40,926 bases of DNA from Micromonospora deserti (lineage in GTDB: Bacteria; Actinomycetota; Actinomycetes; Mycobacteriales; Micromonosporaceae), in contig NZ_POUB01000028.1 in assembly GCF_003236335.1 (NCBI RefSeq), positions 1 through 40,926 of the forward strand, in the 5' to 3' direction. Made by a program: the position numbers and the translations under genes. Below the pieces are notes generated by a model. The model did no database searches. It was not told the origin of the DNA and was given only the letters and a program-made list of their open reading frames with translations. This document shows positions 25,251 to 34,540 of the stretch, one piece after another. Each line of letters begins with the position of its first letter. The stretch's first letter is position 1.

Positions 25251-27442
25251 TTTTCCCCTCTCACGAGTGATGCGATACGTTCCTGCACGGCTGGGTCCAG
25301 TTCGCGCAGCGTGGTCGAGGCGACCGCACCGCTGAAGTAACCCTGCACGTGATGGATGCCCAATCGGAAAATCTCGTACAGACTGACTGGCGCGTCATCG
25401 TCGAAGCCCTCGACGATGACCGTCCTTGGCTGCCCGGTCTGTCCCTGATCGCTGGCGTAGCGAGCGACTTGCGCCACGAGCGTGAGTTCCTCCAACGCCA
25501 TGGGGTGGTGCAGAATCGCCCGGTCGACCTTTATCTGGGTGAGCGGCAGCTCAGCCATACGAGCCAGCGATGCGTAGCCAACTCCGAAGTCGTCGACCGC
25601 GAAGCTGATCCGCAGCTCCCTCGCGAGCGTGGTGAGCCGGTTGTGAAAGTAAACCAGGGGCTCCTGCGGCCATCGCTCGCCCGGCTCAGGTGTGATCGGG
25701 TCCTGCTCGGAGATCTCCAGTGTCAGGGTTCGGGGATGCAGCCCTGCCTCGGCGAGCGCCTTGCTCACCTGGTTGATGTACGCGTCGCTGAGCAGCGAGC
25801 GAACCGCCACGTTGACCGACAACGGCTTGGTTCCCTGCCATCCGGAGGCAGCGTCGGCCTCGGCGTAGGAGTGGATTGCCTTGGTTACGAGGATGGCATC
25901 GCGTTCGACGATGAAACGGTCGCCCCAGTCGTGAGCCATCCGTAGCGCGGACCAGGGAGCGCGCAGCTCACCGTCGCTGCGGCGGGCCAACGCCTCGAAG
26001 CTCTGGACGCTGACACCGGTCGCACGTTGGTCCAGCTCGACGACCGGTTGAAACACCATGATCATCGACCCGATCAGCTGTTGGTAGAGGCTGAAGGCAT
26101 CGTCGTACAGCTTGAGTGGCAGTCGGCCGAAAGAGGTGCGCAGGGCGGTCAGGACGGTCATCTCCGACTGCAGAGGATCGGCCACCGGATCGGAATCCCA
26201 GACCGCGCGAAGCATGACGGCCAGCGGTTCACCCATATCTAGCTGGGCAAGTGCCGGGTCGACCACGGCAAGAGTGAGGGTACGGTCGCCGGCAAATGAC
26301 AGAGGCACGCAGAGCATCTGGCGGCCGACGCCGTGCGAGACAACGTATCCGGGTGTCGCCCTCGGATGCTTTACCGCGTCGACGGCCGCGAGCTCAAGCA
26401 TTGGCGACAGCGTGTCCTTGTCGAATCGTGCCGTTCGGTTCACCACGCCGAAGTTGCTGCCGACGAACTCCACGACCGCGGCCGATCCCGCGTCGAGCGC
26501 GTGCCGGATGAGTTCTACGCGTCCGTCGCGTTCGCCCTGCTGAGACTGGTGCGCTGAGCGCATGTCCGCGCGGAACATCCGGCCCAGTAGCTGCCGGATC
26601 GAGCTTGTCTGGTCCTCGAGTGGGTTGAGGCAAGGGCGCGTGATGCCGGGGTTTGCCGGGCTACTGAGTGCTTGGCGGTCGTGCCGGGACATGGGCGGCT
26701 GGGTCAGCACCGTGGTGGCCCCGTAGACGTGCGCCGTATGCACCGGTGGCGGGTCCATACCCTGCTCGGCCACAAACGTCGCCATCTGCGCGAACGACAC
26801 CCGTCCCGCCTCGTCGCCTGCCCTGCCCCGCAACGCCCGCAACACGTGGTGGGTCAACGTCCCGTGCCCATAATCGGTGCTCTCCCGGGCCACCGATCCA
26901 CTGGGGCAGGCGAGCAGAGCATTGTGCCGGGGCCGGTCCACCGCCTCGGCGTAAGTCTGCAGAACTTTGATGTTGCGCCGGTCCGCATCGGCGTAGAGGC
27001 CTGCATGGCAACAGTCGAGCACCAGGAATGAGGCGCCTGCGAAGGCGTCAAAGATATCCCGCTTGAGGAAGGACATCCGCAACCCGTTGTCGGGTTCGCG
27101 GGGAAGCGTGCCGGGATTGAGGTCAGCTGTGACCAGGTAGGCGTCGAGTTGATCGCTCCATTGCGGAACCAACGCATGTCCGGCGAAATAGACAAACAGG
27201 ACGTCCGACGGCGCGGACTCTAGTGCCAGATCACGGAGAAACACCTTGATCTCGCGCCAGGTGGCCTCGGGACCGACGAACATCTTCACCGCATCGTCGT
27301 CGAAGGTGCCGATTTCCTGGTCCAGCAACACGTCCCGCAGCGCGAGCGCATCACTCTCGGCATAATGGAGCGGAGGCAACTGGACGTCACAGCCACACTG
27401 GTCGACTCCGATCAGGACTGCCCAACGTCTGCTCGGTGCCAT
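25247..27442 (-). CDS. Caspase-like protease fused to a c-di-GMP phosphodiesterase (EAL) domain
   Basis: 731 aa from ATG 27442 with a GGGGG site upstream; a TTG 11 codons earlier is possible. Residues 1-~245 are a caspase/metacaspase (C14) domain: WAVLIGVDQC, catalytic His89 in FVYFAGHAL and Cys145 in LVLDCCHAG. Residues ~300-420 may be a GAF-like sensor (weak). Residues ~455-731 are an EAL domain with every metal/catalytic position present: E483 in FEALAR, N544 in LSVNV, E576 in LEISE, D617-D618 in VDDFGVGY, K638 in IKVDR, E678 in IVEGF and Q700 in QGYF. Spacings N544-E576 (32) and D618-K638 (20) equal those I recall for active EAL enzymes. A c-di-GMP-sensing or -degrading protease is implied; which domain controls the other is unknown. 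It is coupled to an EACC1-like gene. Confidence 0.85.
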   Translation of the reverse strand: MAPSRRWAVLIGVDQCGCDVQLPPLHYAESDALALRDVLLDQEIGTFDDDAVKMFVGPEATWREIKVFLRDLALESAPSDVLFVYFAGHALVPQWSDQLDAYLVTADLNPGTLPREPDNGLRMSFLKRDIFDAFAGASFLVLDCCHAGLYADADRRNIKVLQTYAEAVDRPRHNALLACPSGSVARESTDYGHGTLTHHVLRALRGRAGDEAGRVSFAQMATFVAEQGMDPPPVHTAHVYGATTVLTQPPMSRHDRQALSSPANPGITRPCLNPLEDQTSSIRQLLGRMFRADMRSAHQSQQGERDGRVELIRHALDAGSAAVVEFVGSNFGVVNRTARFDKDTLSPMLELAAVDAVKHPRATPGYVVSHGVGRQMLCVPLSFAGDRTLTLAVVDPALAQLDMGEPLAVMLRAVWDSDPVADPLQSEMTVLTALRTSFGRLPLKLYDDAFSLYQQLIGSMIMVFQPVVELDQRATGVSVQSFEALARRSDGELRAPWSALRMAHDWGDRFIVERDAILVTKAIHSYAEADAASGWQGTKPLSVNVAVRSLLSDAYINQVSKALAEAGLHPRTLTLEISEQDPITPEPGERWPQEPLVYFHNRLTTLARELRISFAVDDFGVGYASLARMAELPLTQIKVDRAILHHPMALEELTLVAQVARYASDQGQTGQPRTVIVEGFDDDAPVSLYEIFRLGIHHVQGYFSGAVASTTLRELDPAVQERIASLVRGEK

Positions 27443-27856
27443 CAAACCCCCAAGGCGATCCGCTGCGGTTACCAAACGACATCAGCTAAATGCCGCGAGT
27501 GACACTATCGGCAACTCGGCTTACGCGCCGCCCTGAGCGGTAAGTCAGATTTCCGTCACTCGTGCCGTAGCACGGCACAGCACACGAGGGCCTTCGAACA
27601 TGATCATCGGACGCTTACGGCGTTGACGGACGCAACTCGAGAGGTGACCGGTTCACGGGCAGTAAAGCCAAGATCCAGAGCGCCTGGTGTGCGCAGCGTG
27701 GGCACGGGGCTGCTGTCCCCAGCAGGCCACAGCAGCAGTGGTGGTCCAGTCGCTCCTTACCTCTGCCGGATCGGCATGACCACATCTTGCCGGCCCGGTA
27801 CGACAGAATGGGCCGACCCAGGCGAAATTGCGAGGTCGGAGCATGGTGGAGCTGCC
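27443..27856. other. Divergent intergenic region
   Basis: About 410 bases between the caspase-EAL start and the truncated plus-strand gene. It must contain the caspase-EAL promoter, but no convincing -35/-10 pair stands out. A nested imperfect inverted repeat occurs at 27559-27588 (CTCGTG...CACGAG around GTGCCG-TAGCA-CGGCAC), possibly an operator or hairpin. A longer open frame covering this region is Pro/Arg-rich and judged non-coding. Confidence 0.4.
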
Positions 27857-28203
27857 ATGCTCTCGACTGTGACACCCATCGTGCTGGTGATCGCCCGAAT
27901 GGTCCTTCGTGGTGTATTGCCGTATCCCGACTTGCTGCGCCGCGCCCGCGTCCGGAGCCGTGCCCGCGAACTGGCTACCCGCATCCCCTGGCCGCAGGAC
28001 GAGACGACCGCGACTGGTTTGGATTTCGCGCAGTTGGCGCTGCTGCGGTTGCTGTGGCTGCAGCGCGAAACGCGACGTGCAGTACGGACCCGCCAGCGGG
28101 AGGCTGCAGCGCTGTTGGCGCGCACCTCGATGGAGACGTGCATCCTCGGTCTTTGGTGTCTGCACAACCCCACCGCCGCCAGCAAGCTACGTACCTCGGA
28201 GTT
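27857..28203 (+). pseudogene. Helical protein of unknown function, 3' end cut by IS5-family element
   Basis: From about ATG 27857 the plus strand reads IVLVIARMVLRGVLPYPDLLRRARVRSRARELATRIPW, then LDFAQLALLRLLWLQRETRRAVRTRQREAAALLARTSMETCILGLW. I recall similar all-helical hypothetical proteins in actinomycetes, possibly HEPN/DUF5677-like, but cannot name one safely. The frame loses sense exactly at the IS boundary (28204), so the C-terminus is missing. The start is uncertain; GTG codons a little downstream are also possible. It is divergent from the caspase-EAL gene and may once have belonged to that system. Confidence 0.5.
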
Positions 28204-29239
28204 TAACGACCTCGTGCGCAATAGGACGGTTGGTGCACCGGTCCGGCATGGGTGATGATCTTCGGGTGTCGATGCGGTGGGCTCGTCGTGTGTTCAGCCA
28301 TCCCGCGTTCATTGGGATCTCTCGCCGGCATCTGCATCTCCTACGAACCGAGTTGTATCCGGTGTGGCTGGCAGGACAGGAAGGCCGGTTGTACGCCCGT
28401 CGGGGTGGGGACCGCCAGCGGGCAGCCGGTGCCGGGCGGAGGCTGGTCCTGGAGTTCAACGACCGACTGGTGCTCACCCTTGCTCATCTGCGGTTGGGTG
28501 TGCCGCATGAGGCCTTGGCGGCGGCGTTCGGGGTGGACCGCTCCACGGTGACTCGGGCGATCGGGCAGGTCCGGCCGTTGCTGGCCGGTCGAGGGTGCGC
28601 CCGCCCGAGTGGGATACGGCTACACACCTTGGCGGACGTGTTCGCCTACGCCGCCGCGGAGGGCGTGACGCTGCGGCTGGATGCCACCGAGATCCGGGTC
28701 CGTCGCCCGCGCGTTGGGCGGCCCGGGGGGAAGGCGTTCGTGTCGGGCAAGGTGAAGCAGAACACGATCAAGACCACCGTCGTGGCCGATGAGTACGGGT
28801 CGACGCTGTGGTGCGGCAGACACCGGCCAGGCCGGATGCACGACACCACCGCCGCCCGGGTCGAGGGCATTGATGCCTTGCTGGACGCCTATCCGCAGGT
28901 GAAGGTGTTGGTCGACGCCGGCTACCAAGGGCTGGCAAAAGACCATCCGGGCCAGGTAACCGCGCCGCCGTTGAAGCTACGTCCCGGCGCACCACCGGCC
29001 CGGCAGGTTCAATGGGAGGCCGACCGTAAACGGCAGTCGTCACTACGGATTCCGGTCGAGCACGCCATCGCCGAACTGAAATGGTGGCGGCAACTCCAGC
29101 GCTTCACCGGGCGGCGTGAACTGTTGCCCGAGACCATCGACGCCGTCGCAGGGCTGGTGTCCGACCGCATGATCACCTGGTAACCGAACGCAGATTACCG
29201 CAGCTCACACACCCCACGTAATTGCGCACGAGATCGTTA
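28204..29239 (+). mobile_element. IS5-family insertion sequence, complete, with 6-bp target duplication
   Basis: The inverted ends TAACGA(C/T)CTCGTGCGCAAT match over 19 bases with one mismatch (28204-28222 and the reverse complement of 29221-29239). GGAGTT directly precedes (28198-28203) and follows (29240-29245) the element. The 1036-bp element carries one intact transposase. Its left neighbour is a truncated gene and its right neighbour the truncated sulfatase on the other strand. The two flanks do not rejoin into one gene, so this junction existed before the insertion. Confidence 0.85.
28248..29183 (+). CDS. IS5-family transposase (DDE_Tnp_4 type)
   Basis: 311 aa from ATG 28248 (ATG 28272 is an alternative). 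An N-terminal helix-turn-helix reads PHEALAAAFGVDRSTVTRAIGQVRPL. The DDE domain has Asp in LRLDATEIRVRRP, Asp in VLVDAGYQGLAKDHPG and Glu in EHAIAELKWWRQL, like the HARBI1/IS5-type DDE_Tnp_4 family. All catalytic residues are present and the frame is intact. A longer open frame that starts upstream in the flanking gene is not used. Confidence 0.9.
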   Translation: MGDDLRVSMRWARRVFSHPAFIGISRRHLHLLRTELYPVWLAGQEGRLYARRGGDRQRAAGAGRRLVLEFNDRLVLTLAHLRLGVPHEALAAAFGVDRSTVTRAIGQVRPLLAGRGCARPSGIRLHTLADVFAYAAAEGVTLRLDATEIRVRRPRVGRPGGKAFVSGKVKQNTIKTTVVADEYGSTLWCGRHRPGRMHDTTAARVEGIDALLDAYPQVKVLVDAGYQGLAKDHPGQVTAPPLKLRPGAPPARQVQWEADRKRQSSLRIPVEHAIAELKWWRQLQRFTGRRELLPETIDAVAGLVSDRMITW

Positions 29240-30087
29240 GGAGTTCTTACGGGGAAATCGGACGATCAGCGGGACCCGCAGGCCGTTGTCCTTGGCGTGC
29301 CGCTTGCTCCACGGCATCACGCCGCCGTTGTCGCCGTGGTAGAACACGATGGTGTCCTCGGCGAGCCCGTCGGCGTCGAGCTCGGCCAGCCGGGCGGCCA
29401 GCTGCGCGTCCATCTGGGCCATGCGGTCGTACTGGTGGGCGCGGTCGTTGCGGACATTCGGGGTGTCCGGCAGGAACGCCGGCACCCGCACCGACGCCGG
29501 GTCTGTGGGACCGGCGGGGGCGGTGAACATCGATGACTCGTGCGTGGTCAGGTAATTGAAGACGGCGAAGAACGGGGCGCCTTCGGGGCGGTTTCGCCAG
29601 TGCGCGGAGCCGCTGCTGGCGTCCCAGGTGGCGGCCATGTCGATGGTCGTGTTGTAGTCGGTCTTGCTGTTGTTGGTGCAGTAGTAGCCGGCCTGGCGCA
29701 GGTACTCCGGGAAGCCCTTCATGAACTGCGGCAGGGTGCTGCTGGCCCGCATGTTCTCGGCCGGGCCGACGCGCTCGGGGCAGACGCCGGTGATGAGGGC
29801 GAACCGGGACGGGGCGCAGACCGGGGCGACGCTGAACGCGTTGCGGTAGCGCACCCCGTCCCGGGCCAGGGTGTCGATGGTGGGCGTCTGGGTCAGCCGG
29901 TCGCCGTGCGCGCCGACGTACGGGTTGTTGTCCTCGCTAACCAGCCAGAGGATGTTCGGCCGTCCTTGCGGCCCGGGCCCGCCGGGTTGCGGCCACCGGC
30001 CCAGGCGGTGCTCGGGATCGCGGCCGCGGTGGCCGCCGCCCCGGTAGTGGCCAGGAGTCCTCGTCGGGAAATCCGCGGTCGATCCAT
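29240..30087 (-). pseudogene. Tat-exported sulfatase, frameshifted and 3'-truncated
   Basis: ATG 30087 (GGAGG seven bases upstream) starts a twin-arginine signal, MDRPRISRRGLLATTGAAAT...TAWA. A one-base shift in a GC run near 29965-29985 is needed to reach RPNILWLVSEDNNPYVGAHGD. The second part carries the sulfatase signature VCAPSRFALITG (Cys becomes formylglycine), YYCTNNSKTDYNT, and VFYHGDNGGVMPWSKRHAKDNGLRVPLIVRFP. The chain stops at the IS5 boundary (29240) after ~280 residues, where sulfatases of this type usually have ~450-500. It lies downstream of the ROK operon with a sulfonate-type importer, which may hint at sulfated substrates. Confidence 0.8.
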
Positions 30088-30207
30088 TCGGTGCCTCCGA
30101 ACGTGGGGTACGGTCCGCCGGGCACGCGGCACCCAGAGGTGCCCGGCCAGGCGGCGAGTGGGGGAACGCTGCTCGCCCGCGGGGCCCTGCGCGGATTCGC
30201 TGTGTGG

Positions 30208-30525
30208 CTAGGCCAGCAGGGCGAGCGTCAGGGCCGCGGCGCCGGCGAGGATGGTGGCGGCGACGAGGCCGAGGACGAGTTCTGGGGCTGGCGCGCCCAG
30301 CTGGCCCGCACGGTGCGCCTGGGCGCGCGAACGCCCGCAGAGCACCGTGGCCAGCGCCGCGGCGGCCAGTGCGCCGGCCGCCGCGACGGTTGGTGCGGTT
30401 TGGGGGGTGGCGTAGCGCAGCAGGATCGCGCCGCCCGCGGCGACCGTGAGGGCGGTGCGCCGCCAGGACAGCAGGGTCCGCTCCGGTTGCAGGCCGGGGT
30501 CACGGTGCGGCTGCCCGGAGTTCAT
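30208..30525 (-). CDS. DUF202 family membrane protein
   Basis: 105 aa. The DUF202 signature appears near the start (LQPERTLLSWRRTALTV), followed by three hydrophobic stretches (TVAAGGAILLRY; TVAAAGALAAAALATVL; ELVLGLVAATILAGAAALTLALLA). The function of the family is unknown. The ATG at 30525 forms an ATGA overlap with the stop of a second DUF202 gene, so they are made as a pair. A longer frame that extends upstream into that gene is rejected. Confidence 0.8.
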   Translation of the reverse strand: MNSGQPHRDPGLQPERTLLSWRRTALTVAAGGAILLRYATPQTAPTVAAAGALAAAALATVLCGRSRAQAHRAGQLGAPAPELVLGLVAATILAGAAALTLALLA

Positions 30526-30884
30526 GGCTGCCACACCCGGCCGACGAGGACGATGGCGGCGACCGCTACCAGGACCGCCGCCGCCCCCGCTGGCACCCGG
30601 CTGAACGGCAGCGGTTCGTCCCGGCGCAGGGCTTCCTCCACGCGCCGCCACCGACGGTAGCTGTTGCCGGCCACGGCGATACCGGCGCCCATGAGAACGG
30701 CACCGGCCGCGGTGTCCAATGGGTGCTCGAACACCTGCAGCAGGGCGACACCGGCCGCCATGAGTGCCAGGGCGGTGCGTAGGTAGGCCAGCATGGTGCG
30801 CTCGTTGGCCAGGGAGAACCGGTAGTCCGGGTCGGTGCCGACCTCGCGCAGCTCGTCGCTGGCGGTCCGGAATCGGCGCACCAT
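30522..30884 (-). CDS. DUF202 (YidH-like) family membrane protein
   Basis: 120 aa from the ATG at 30884, preceded by GGAGG; an upstream start at 30902 lies before that site. It has DPDYRFSLANERTMLAYLRTALALMAAGVALL, the classic DUF202/YidH opening, then two more membrane segments (AAGAVLMGAGIAVAG; AAAVLVAVAAIVLVGRVW) with a basic cytoplasmic loop between. It is coupled to the downstream DUF202 gene and starts 60 bases after the end of the ABC operon, possibly in the same transcript. Confidence 0.83.
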   Translation of the reverse strand: MVRRFRTASDELREVGTDPDYRFSLANERTMLAYLRTALALMAAGVALLQVFEHPLDTAAGAVLMGAGIAVAGNSYRRWRRVEEALRRDEPLPFSRVPAGAAAVLVAVAAIVLVGRVWQP

Positions 30885-30944
30885 GGTCCTCCCTCCGATC
30901 ATCGGTGGGCCGCCGTGCCAGAACGTACCGGCGGCCCGCTGGGC

Positions 30945-31949
30945 CTACTTTGCGGACGTGTAGACGTCGCCGAGGTAGTAGGTGGCAGGGTCGGTCGCGG
31001 TCTGCAGCTTGCCGAAGGAGACGAACAGCTCGTTGAGGCTCTTGAACCAGTTGTTGACCGAGCCGTCGGCGGTGGCCGCGTCGATCTCCGTGCTGGTCAA
31101 GAACCGGACGTTCTCCGCCTCGGCCTTGAAGTTCGCTTCCGGCCCCTGGGTCAGCTTCACCGTCGCCGCGATGGTCTGCTCGAGGTTGGCGGCCCGGAAG
31201 TCGTTGGCCTCCCGGATCAGGCCGGCCACCTTGCTGGTCAGGTCCTTCTTGCCCTCGGCCACCTCGTTGCGGGCAACGAAGACGGTCGGGAAGTTGGTCT
31301 GCGGGAAGTCCTCGTTCTTGGCCAGCTCCACCAGATCCGGGACCTGCTTCTTGATGGTGCCGACCAGCGGATACCAGATGCCGGCGGCGTCGATCTGCCC
31401 GGACCCGAACGCGGTGACGACCGTGCTGGCGTCCATCGCGACCTTCTTCACATCGTCTATGCTCAGACCGCCCTGGGCGAGCGCGAGCCGCAGGATCATG
31501 TCACCCGACGTCCCCTCCGGCACGCCGACGGTCTTGCCCTTGAGGGCGGCGATCGAGGTGATGCCCGGCTTGGCGATGACCCGGTCGGCCAGGCCGAGCG
31601 AGTTGACCGCGATGACCTTCGCCTGGCCGGACGCCGGCAGCCAGAGCGCGCCCGGTCCGAGGTAGCCGAAGTCGAGGTCGCCGGCGTTGAGCGCCTGCAC
31701 CTGCAAGGGGCCGTTGGTGAAGACCTTGAGGTTGGGTTTGAGCCCGTGCTTGGCCCACAGGCCCTGCTCCTGGGCGACGGCGACCAAGCTGGCGCCGTTG
31801 AAGTCGGCGATGTAGCCGACGTTGACCTCCTGCAGCTCGCCGCTGCCGGTGTTGCCGTCGCCGCTGTCGTCGCCGCAGGCGGCGGTGCCGACCACGACGC
31901 CGGCGGCGACCAAACTGGCCAGGAACGCTCGTCTATTGATGTTTCTCAT
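30945..31949 (-). CDS. ABC transporter substrate-binding lipoprotein, SsuA/TauA/NMT1-like
   Basis: 334 aa. The signal has a twin arginine (NINRRAFLASLVAAGVVVG) and a lipobox (TAAC). The fold is that of nitrate/sulfonate/taurine/thiamine-precursor binding proteins: EVNVGYIADFNGASLVAVAQEQGLWAKHGL, NAGDLDFGYLGPG, LKGKTVGVPEGTSGDMILRLAL. The ligand cannot be read. Its ATG forms ATGA with the ATPase stop. Unusually the binding protein is last in the operon. Because a glycosidase heads this operon and a sulfatase follows, a sulfated or sulfonated sugar-related ligand is possible (inference). Confidence 0.87.
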   Translation of the reverse strand: MRNINRRAFLASLVAAGVVVGTAACGDDSGDGNTGSGELQEVNVGYIADFNGASLVAVAQEQGLWAKHGLKPNLKVFTNGPLQVQALNAGDLDFGYLGPGALWLPASGQAKVIAVNSLGLADRVIAKPGITSIAALKGKTVGVPEGTSGDMILRLALAQGGLSIDDVKKVAMDASTVVTAFGSGQIDAAGIWYPLVGTIKKQVPDLVELAKNEDFPQTNFPTVFVARNEVAEGKKDLTSKVAGLIREANDFRAANLEQTIAATVKLTQGPEANFKAEAENVRFLTSTEIDAATADGSVNNWFKSLNELFVSFGKLQTATDPATYYLGDVYTSAK

Positions 31950-32731
31950 GTCGCTGGTTCCTCCTCCGGCGTCTGGTGATATACGGCGTGCCAGACGCGA
32001 TTACGGATCTTGGCGAACTCCGGCGAGAGGCGGTGCGCCTCAGAGCGGGGGTACGGGAGCTCGACCGGGATGATTTCCTTGATACGGCCGGGGCGGGCGG
32101 CCATGACGACGACCCGGTTGGCCAGGTAGACGGCCTCGTCCACGTCGTGGGTGATGAACATGATGGTGCGTTGCTCGGCGCTCCAGGCCCGCAACAGTTG
32201 GTCCTGCATCTGAACGCGAGTGAGCGCGTCCAGCGCGCCGAACGGCTCGTCCATGAGCAGGATGCTCGGGTTCACGGCGTAGGCGCGCGCGATCGCGCAC
32301 CGCTGCCGCATGCCGCCGGACAGCGTCTTGGGTAACGCGTCGGCGAAGTCGGTCAACCCGACCAGGTCGATGAAGTGCTGCGCGCGGCGGCGCCGCTCGG
32401 CCCGGCCGACACCCCGCTGGAGGGTGAGGCCGAACTCGACGTTGGCCCGCACCGTCAGCCAGGGGAACAGGGCGTACTGCTGGAAGATCACACCGCGTTC
32501 CGGGCCGGGCTCGCGCACCGGCGTCCCGTCGACGTAGACGTCTCCGCCGGTTGGGTTGACCAGGCCGGCGGCCATGTTGAGCAGGGTGGACTTGCCGCAT
32601 CCGGACGGGCCGACGACGGTGACCACCTCGCGGTCAGCGATGTCGAGGCTGACCCTGTCTACGGCCACGAACGTGGCGCCGTTGACCGGGAATGCGCAGC
32701 TGGTCTGCTGAAAGGAGATCTTGGTGTTCAT
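31946..32731 (-). CDS. ABC transporter ATP-binding protein, SsuB/TauB-like
   Basis: 261 aa from the ATG at 32731. It has Walker [11 protein letters not shown]-loop [13 protein letters not shown], signature [16 protein letters not shown], Walker [14 protein letters not shown] and the switch His in [19 protein letters not shown]. This composition is typical of nitrate/sulfonate/taurine importers. The ATG overlaps the permease stop (ATGA) and its own stop overlaps the binding-protein start. A longer frame reaching to 33418 is an extension antisense of meaning and is rejected. Confidence 0.92.
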   Translation of the reverse strand: MNTKISFQQTSCAFPVNGATFVAVDRVSLDIADREVVTVVGPSGCGKSTLLNMAAGLVNPTGGDVYVDGTPVREPGPERGVIFQQYALFPWLTVRANVEFGLTLQRGVGRAERRRRAQHFIDLVGLTDFADALPKTLSGGMRQRCAIARAYAVNPSILLMDEPFGALDALTRVQMQDQLLRAWSAEQRTIMFITHDVDEAVYLANRVVVMAARPGRIKEIIPVELPYPRSEAHRLSPEFAKIRNRVWHAVYHQTPEEEPAT

Positions 32732-33564
32732 CGGCGCTCCTGCCAACGGGTCAGCCGTCGCTCGATGAGCAGCAGGATCCGGTCCATGATCAGCCCGAGG
32801 ACGCCGATGGTGATCAGTCCGACGAAGATGGTGGGCAGGTCGTAGTAAAGCTGCGCCTGCTGCATCCGGTAGCCGACGCCCTGCTGCGCGGCGATCAGCT
32901 CGGCGGCCACCAGCGTGGCCCACGCCGAGCCGAGGCCGATCCGCATCCCGACGAGGATGAACGGTGAGGAGGCCGGCACGACCACCCGCCGGAACGTCAC
33001 CCCGTCGCGCGCGCCGAGGACCCGGGCCGCGTTGATCAGTGTCTTGTCGACGCTGACCACGCCTTGAAAGGTGCTGATGACGCTGGACAGGAACGCGGCC
33101 AGGGTGATGACGAAGATTTTCGGCGTCTCGCCGATGCCCAGCAGCACGATCGCGAGCGGGATGATGGCCAGCGGGGGGATGGTGCGGAAGAACTGCACGT
33201 ACGGCTCGATCAGGCCGCGCGCGGTCACGTACCAGCCCATCAGGAAACCGACCGGGATCGCGAGAAGGCTGCCGAGCAGGAAGCCGATGAGCACCCGCCT
33301 GAGGCTCGCGGCGGTGTCCTTCAACAGGGTGCCGCTCTCGATCAGCTCCCAGCCTCGGCGCGCAACCGCCACCGGGCCTGGCAGCCCTTCGACACCGGCA
33401 CGAGCCAGTCCGGCCCACACGCCAAGGCCGACGGCGACCGCGACCACGTTGAGCGCGAGCATGCGCAGCGAGGTCCGGTCGCCGCGCCGTCGCCCGGTCC
33501 TGGGCCGGCCCGGTGGCGCAACTGCGCCGGGCGGGGCGCCGCGCACAGGGATCGTGGATGTCAT
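32728..33564 (-). CDS. ABC transporter permease, SsuC/TauC-like
   Basis: 278 aa from ATG 33564, which has GGGGG upstream; a GTG at 33591 would lie inside the preceding gene. A Pro/Arg-rich cytoplasmic leader of ~35 residues precedes the first membrane helix ([19 protein letters not shown]). Family blocks are [47 protein letters not shown] and the EAA-like loop [23 protein letters not shown]. It ends in [14 protein letters not shown], as TauC/SsuC do. Confidence 0.9.
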   Translation of the reverse strand: MTSTIPVRGAPPGAVAPPGRPRTGRRRGDRTSLRMLALNVVAVAVGLGVWAGLARAGVEGLPGPVAVARRGWELIESGTLLKDTAASLRRVLIGFLLGSLLAIPVGFLMGWYVTARGLIEPYVQFFRTIPPLAIIPLAIVLLGIGETPKIFVITLAAFLSSVISTFQGVVSVDKTLINAARVLGARDGVTFRRVVVPASSPFILVGMRIGLGSAWATLVAAELIAAQQGVGYRMQQAQLYYDLPTIFVGLITIGVLGLIMDRILLLIERRLTRWQERR

Positions 33565-33574
33565 AGCCTGCCCC

Positions 33575-34531
33575 CTAGGCCGCCGGGACACGGATGAGCC
33601 GAAGCTCGTGGGCCAGGTCGACGCGGGTCATCTCGTAGTAGATCCACCACTGGCCGTCGATGATGTGCGCATCGACGTAACGCACCGACCCGGTGGCCTG
33701 CCCGGAGGTGACCCACGGCCCCTCGTCGGAGAGCCGGTGCCAGGTGAACAGGTCCGCGGATACCGCGATCCCGCACCGCTCCTCGTAGTTCTCATCGTGC
33801 GAGGCCGACCCGTCGTAGAAGCCGACGTAGCCGCCGGCCGACATCGGCACCACGCTGTTGAGCCGGGCCTGGTAACGGTTCCAGCCCTGGCCTACCCCGA
33901 GCACCTGGCCGTGCCAGTCGAAGCGCTCGCCATCTGTGCTGGTGGCCAGGCCGGTCGGGTGGGTGGTCGCGCCCACGTTGTAGATATCCCCGGTGGAGTG
34001 GGCGGCGGCGCCGATGCCGTCCAGCGCGGCGGCGTAGCTGACGAACATGTAAGTAACCGGCCCGACCTGGACGACGTACGGGTCCTTGACGCCTTCGGTG
34101 CCGGTCAAGGCGGCGGTGAGCACCGGACGGACAGCAGCGATGTCGAACTTGGACGGTTCGCTGGCGCTCAGCGCGTCGATCCGCCACCGGTTGTCAATCG
34201 GGTCCACATAGGACAGATACAGCCGGTACCCATCGCCCTCGGGCAGCAGGCAGAACCGCTCCATCGACGACGAGCGCAGCTCATCCTTGTGGACCGACCA
34301 CACGTCACTGAAGTCGACGCCATCGTCGCTGACCGCCACCGCGCACCGCCAGCCGCGCTCGGCCTCGGCGCCGCGCGGCCGGCGTTGGCGGTACGTCAGC
34401 CAGAACCGGCCCTGGTCGTAAAGGACGCCGGCGCATCCGACCCAGTAGCCGGCCTCGGCCTTCTCCGGACTCAAGATGACGTCGCCGGCCAGCGGGTCGA
34501 ACGTCGGCAGCGGGGCGTACACACGATTCAT
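33575..34531 (-). CDS. Five-bladed beta-propeller glycosidase-like protein (GH43/GH32/GH117-like)
   Basis: 318 aa, no signal peptide. The chain has the repeated strand pattern of five-bladed propeller glycosidases: [103 protein letters not shown] and a last blade that ends in [11 protein letters not shown] in VKDPYV and the E in ENYEER are candidate catalytic acids, but family and substrate are not certain. It lies nine bases after the ROK regulator and 10 bases before the permease start, so it is the enzyme of this operon. Confidence 0.65.
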   Translation of the reverse strand: MNRVYAPLPTFDPLAGDVILSPEKAEAGYWVGCAGVLYDQGRFWLTYRQRRPRGAEAERGWRCAVAVSDDGVDFSDVWSVHKDELRSSSMERFCLLPEGDGYRLYLSYVDPIDNRWRIDALSASEPSKFDIAAVRPVLTAALTGTEGVKDPYVVQVGPVTYMFVSYAAALDGIGAAAHSTGDIYNVGATTHPTGLATSTDGERFDWHGQVLGVGQGWNRYQARLNSVVPMSAGGYVGFYDGSASHDENYEERCGIAVSADLFTWHRLSDEGPWVTSGQATGSVRYVDAHIIDGQWWIYYEMTRVDLAHELRLIRVPAA

Positions 34532-34540
34532 CGATCATTC

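Noticed and set aside
27623..27856. Upstream extension of the truncated helical gene
   Set aside because: The first ~78 residues are low-complexity Pro/Ser/Gly/Arg sequence and cover the expected divergent promoter region.
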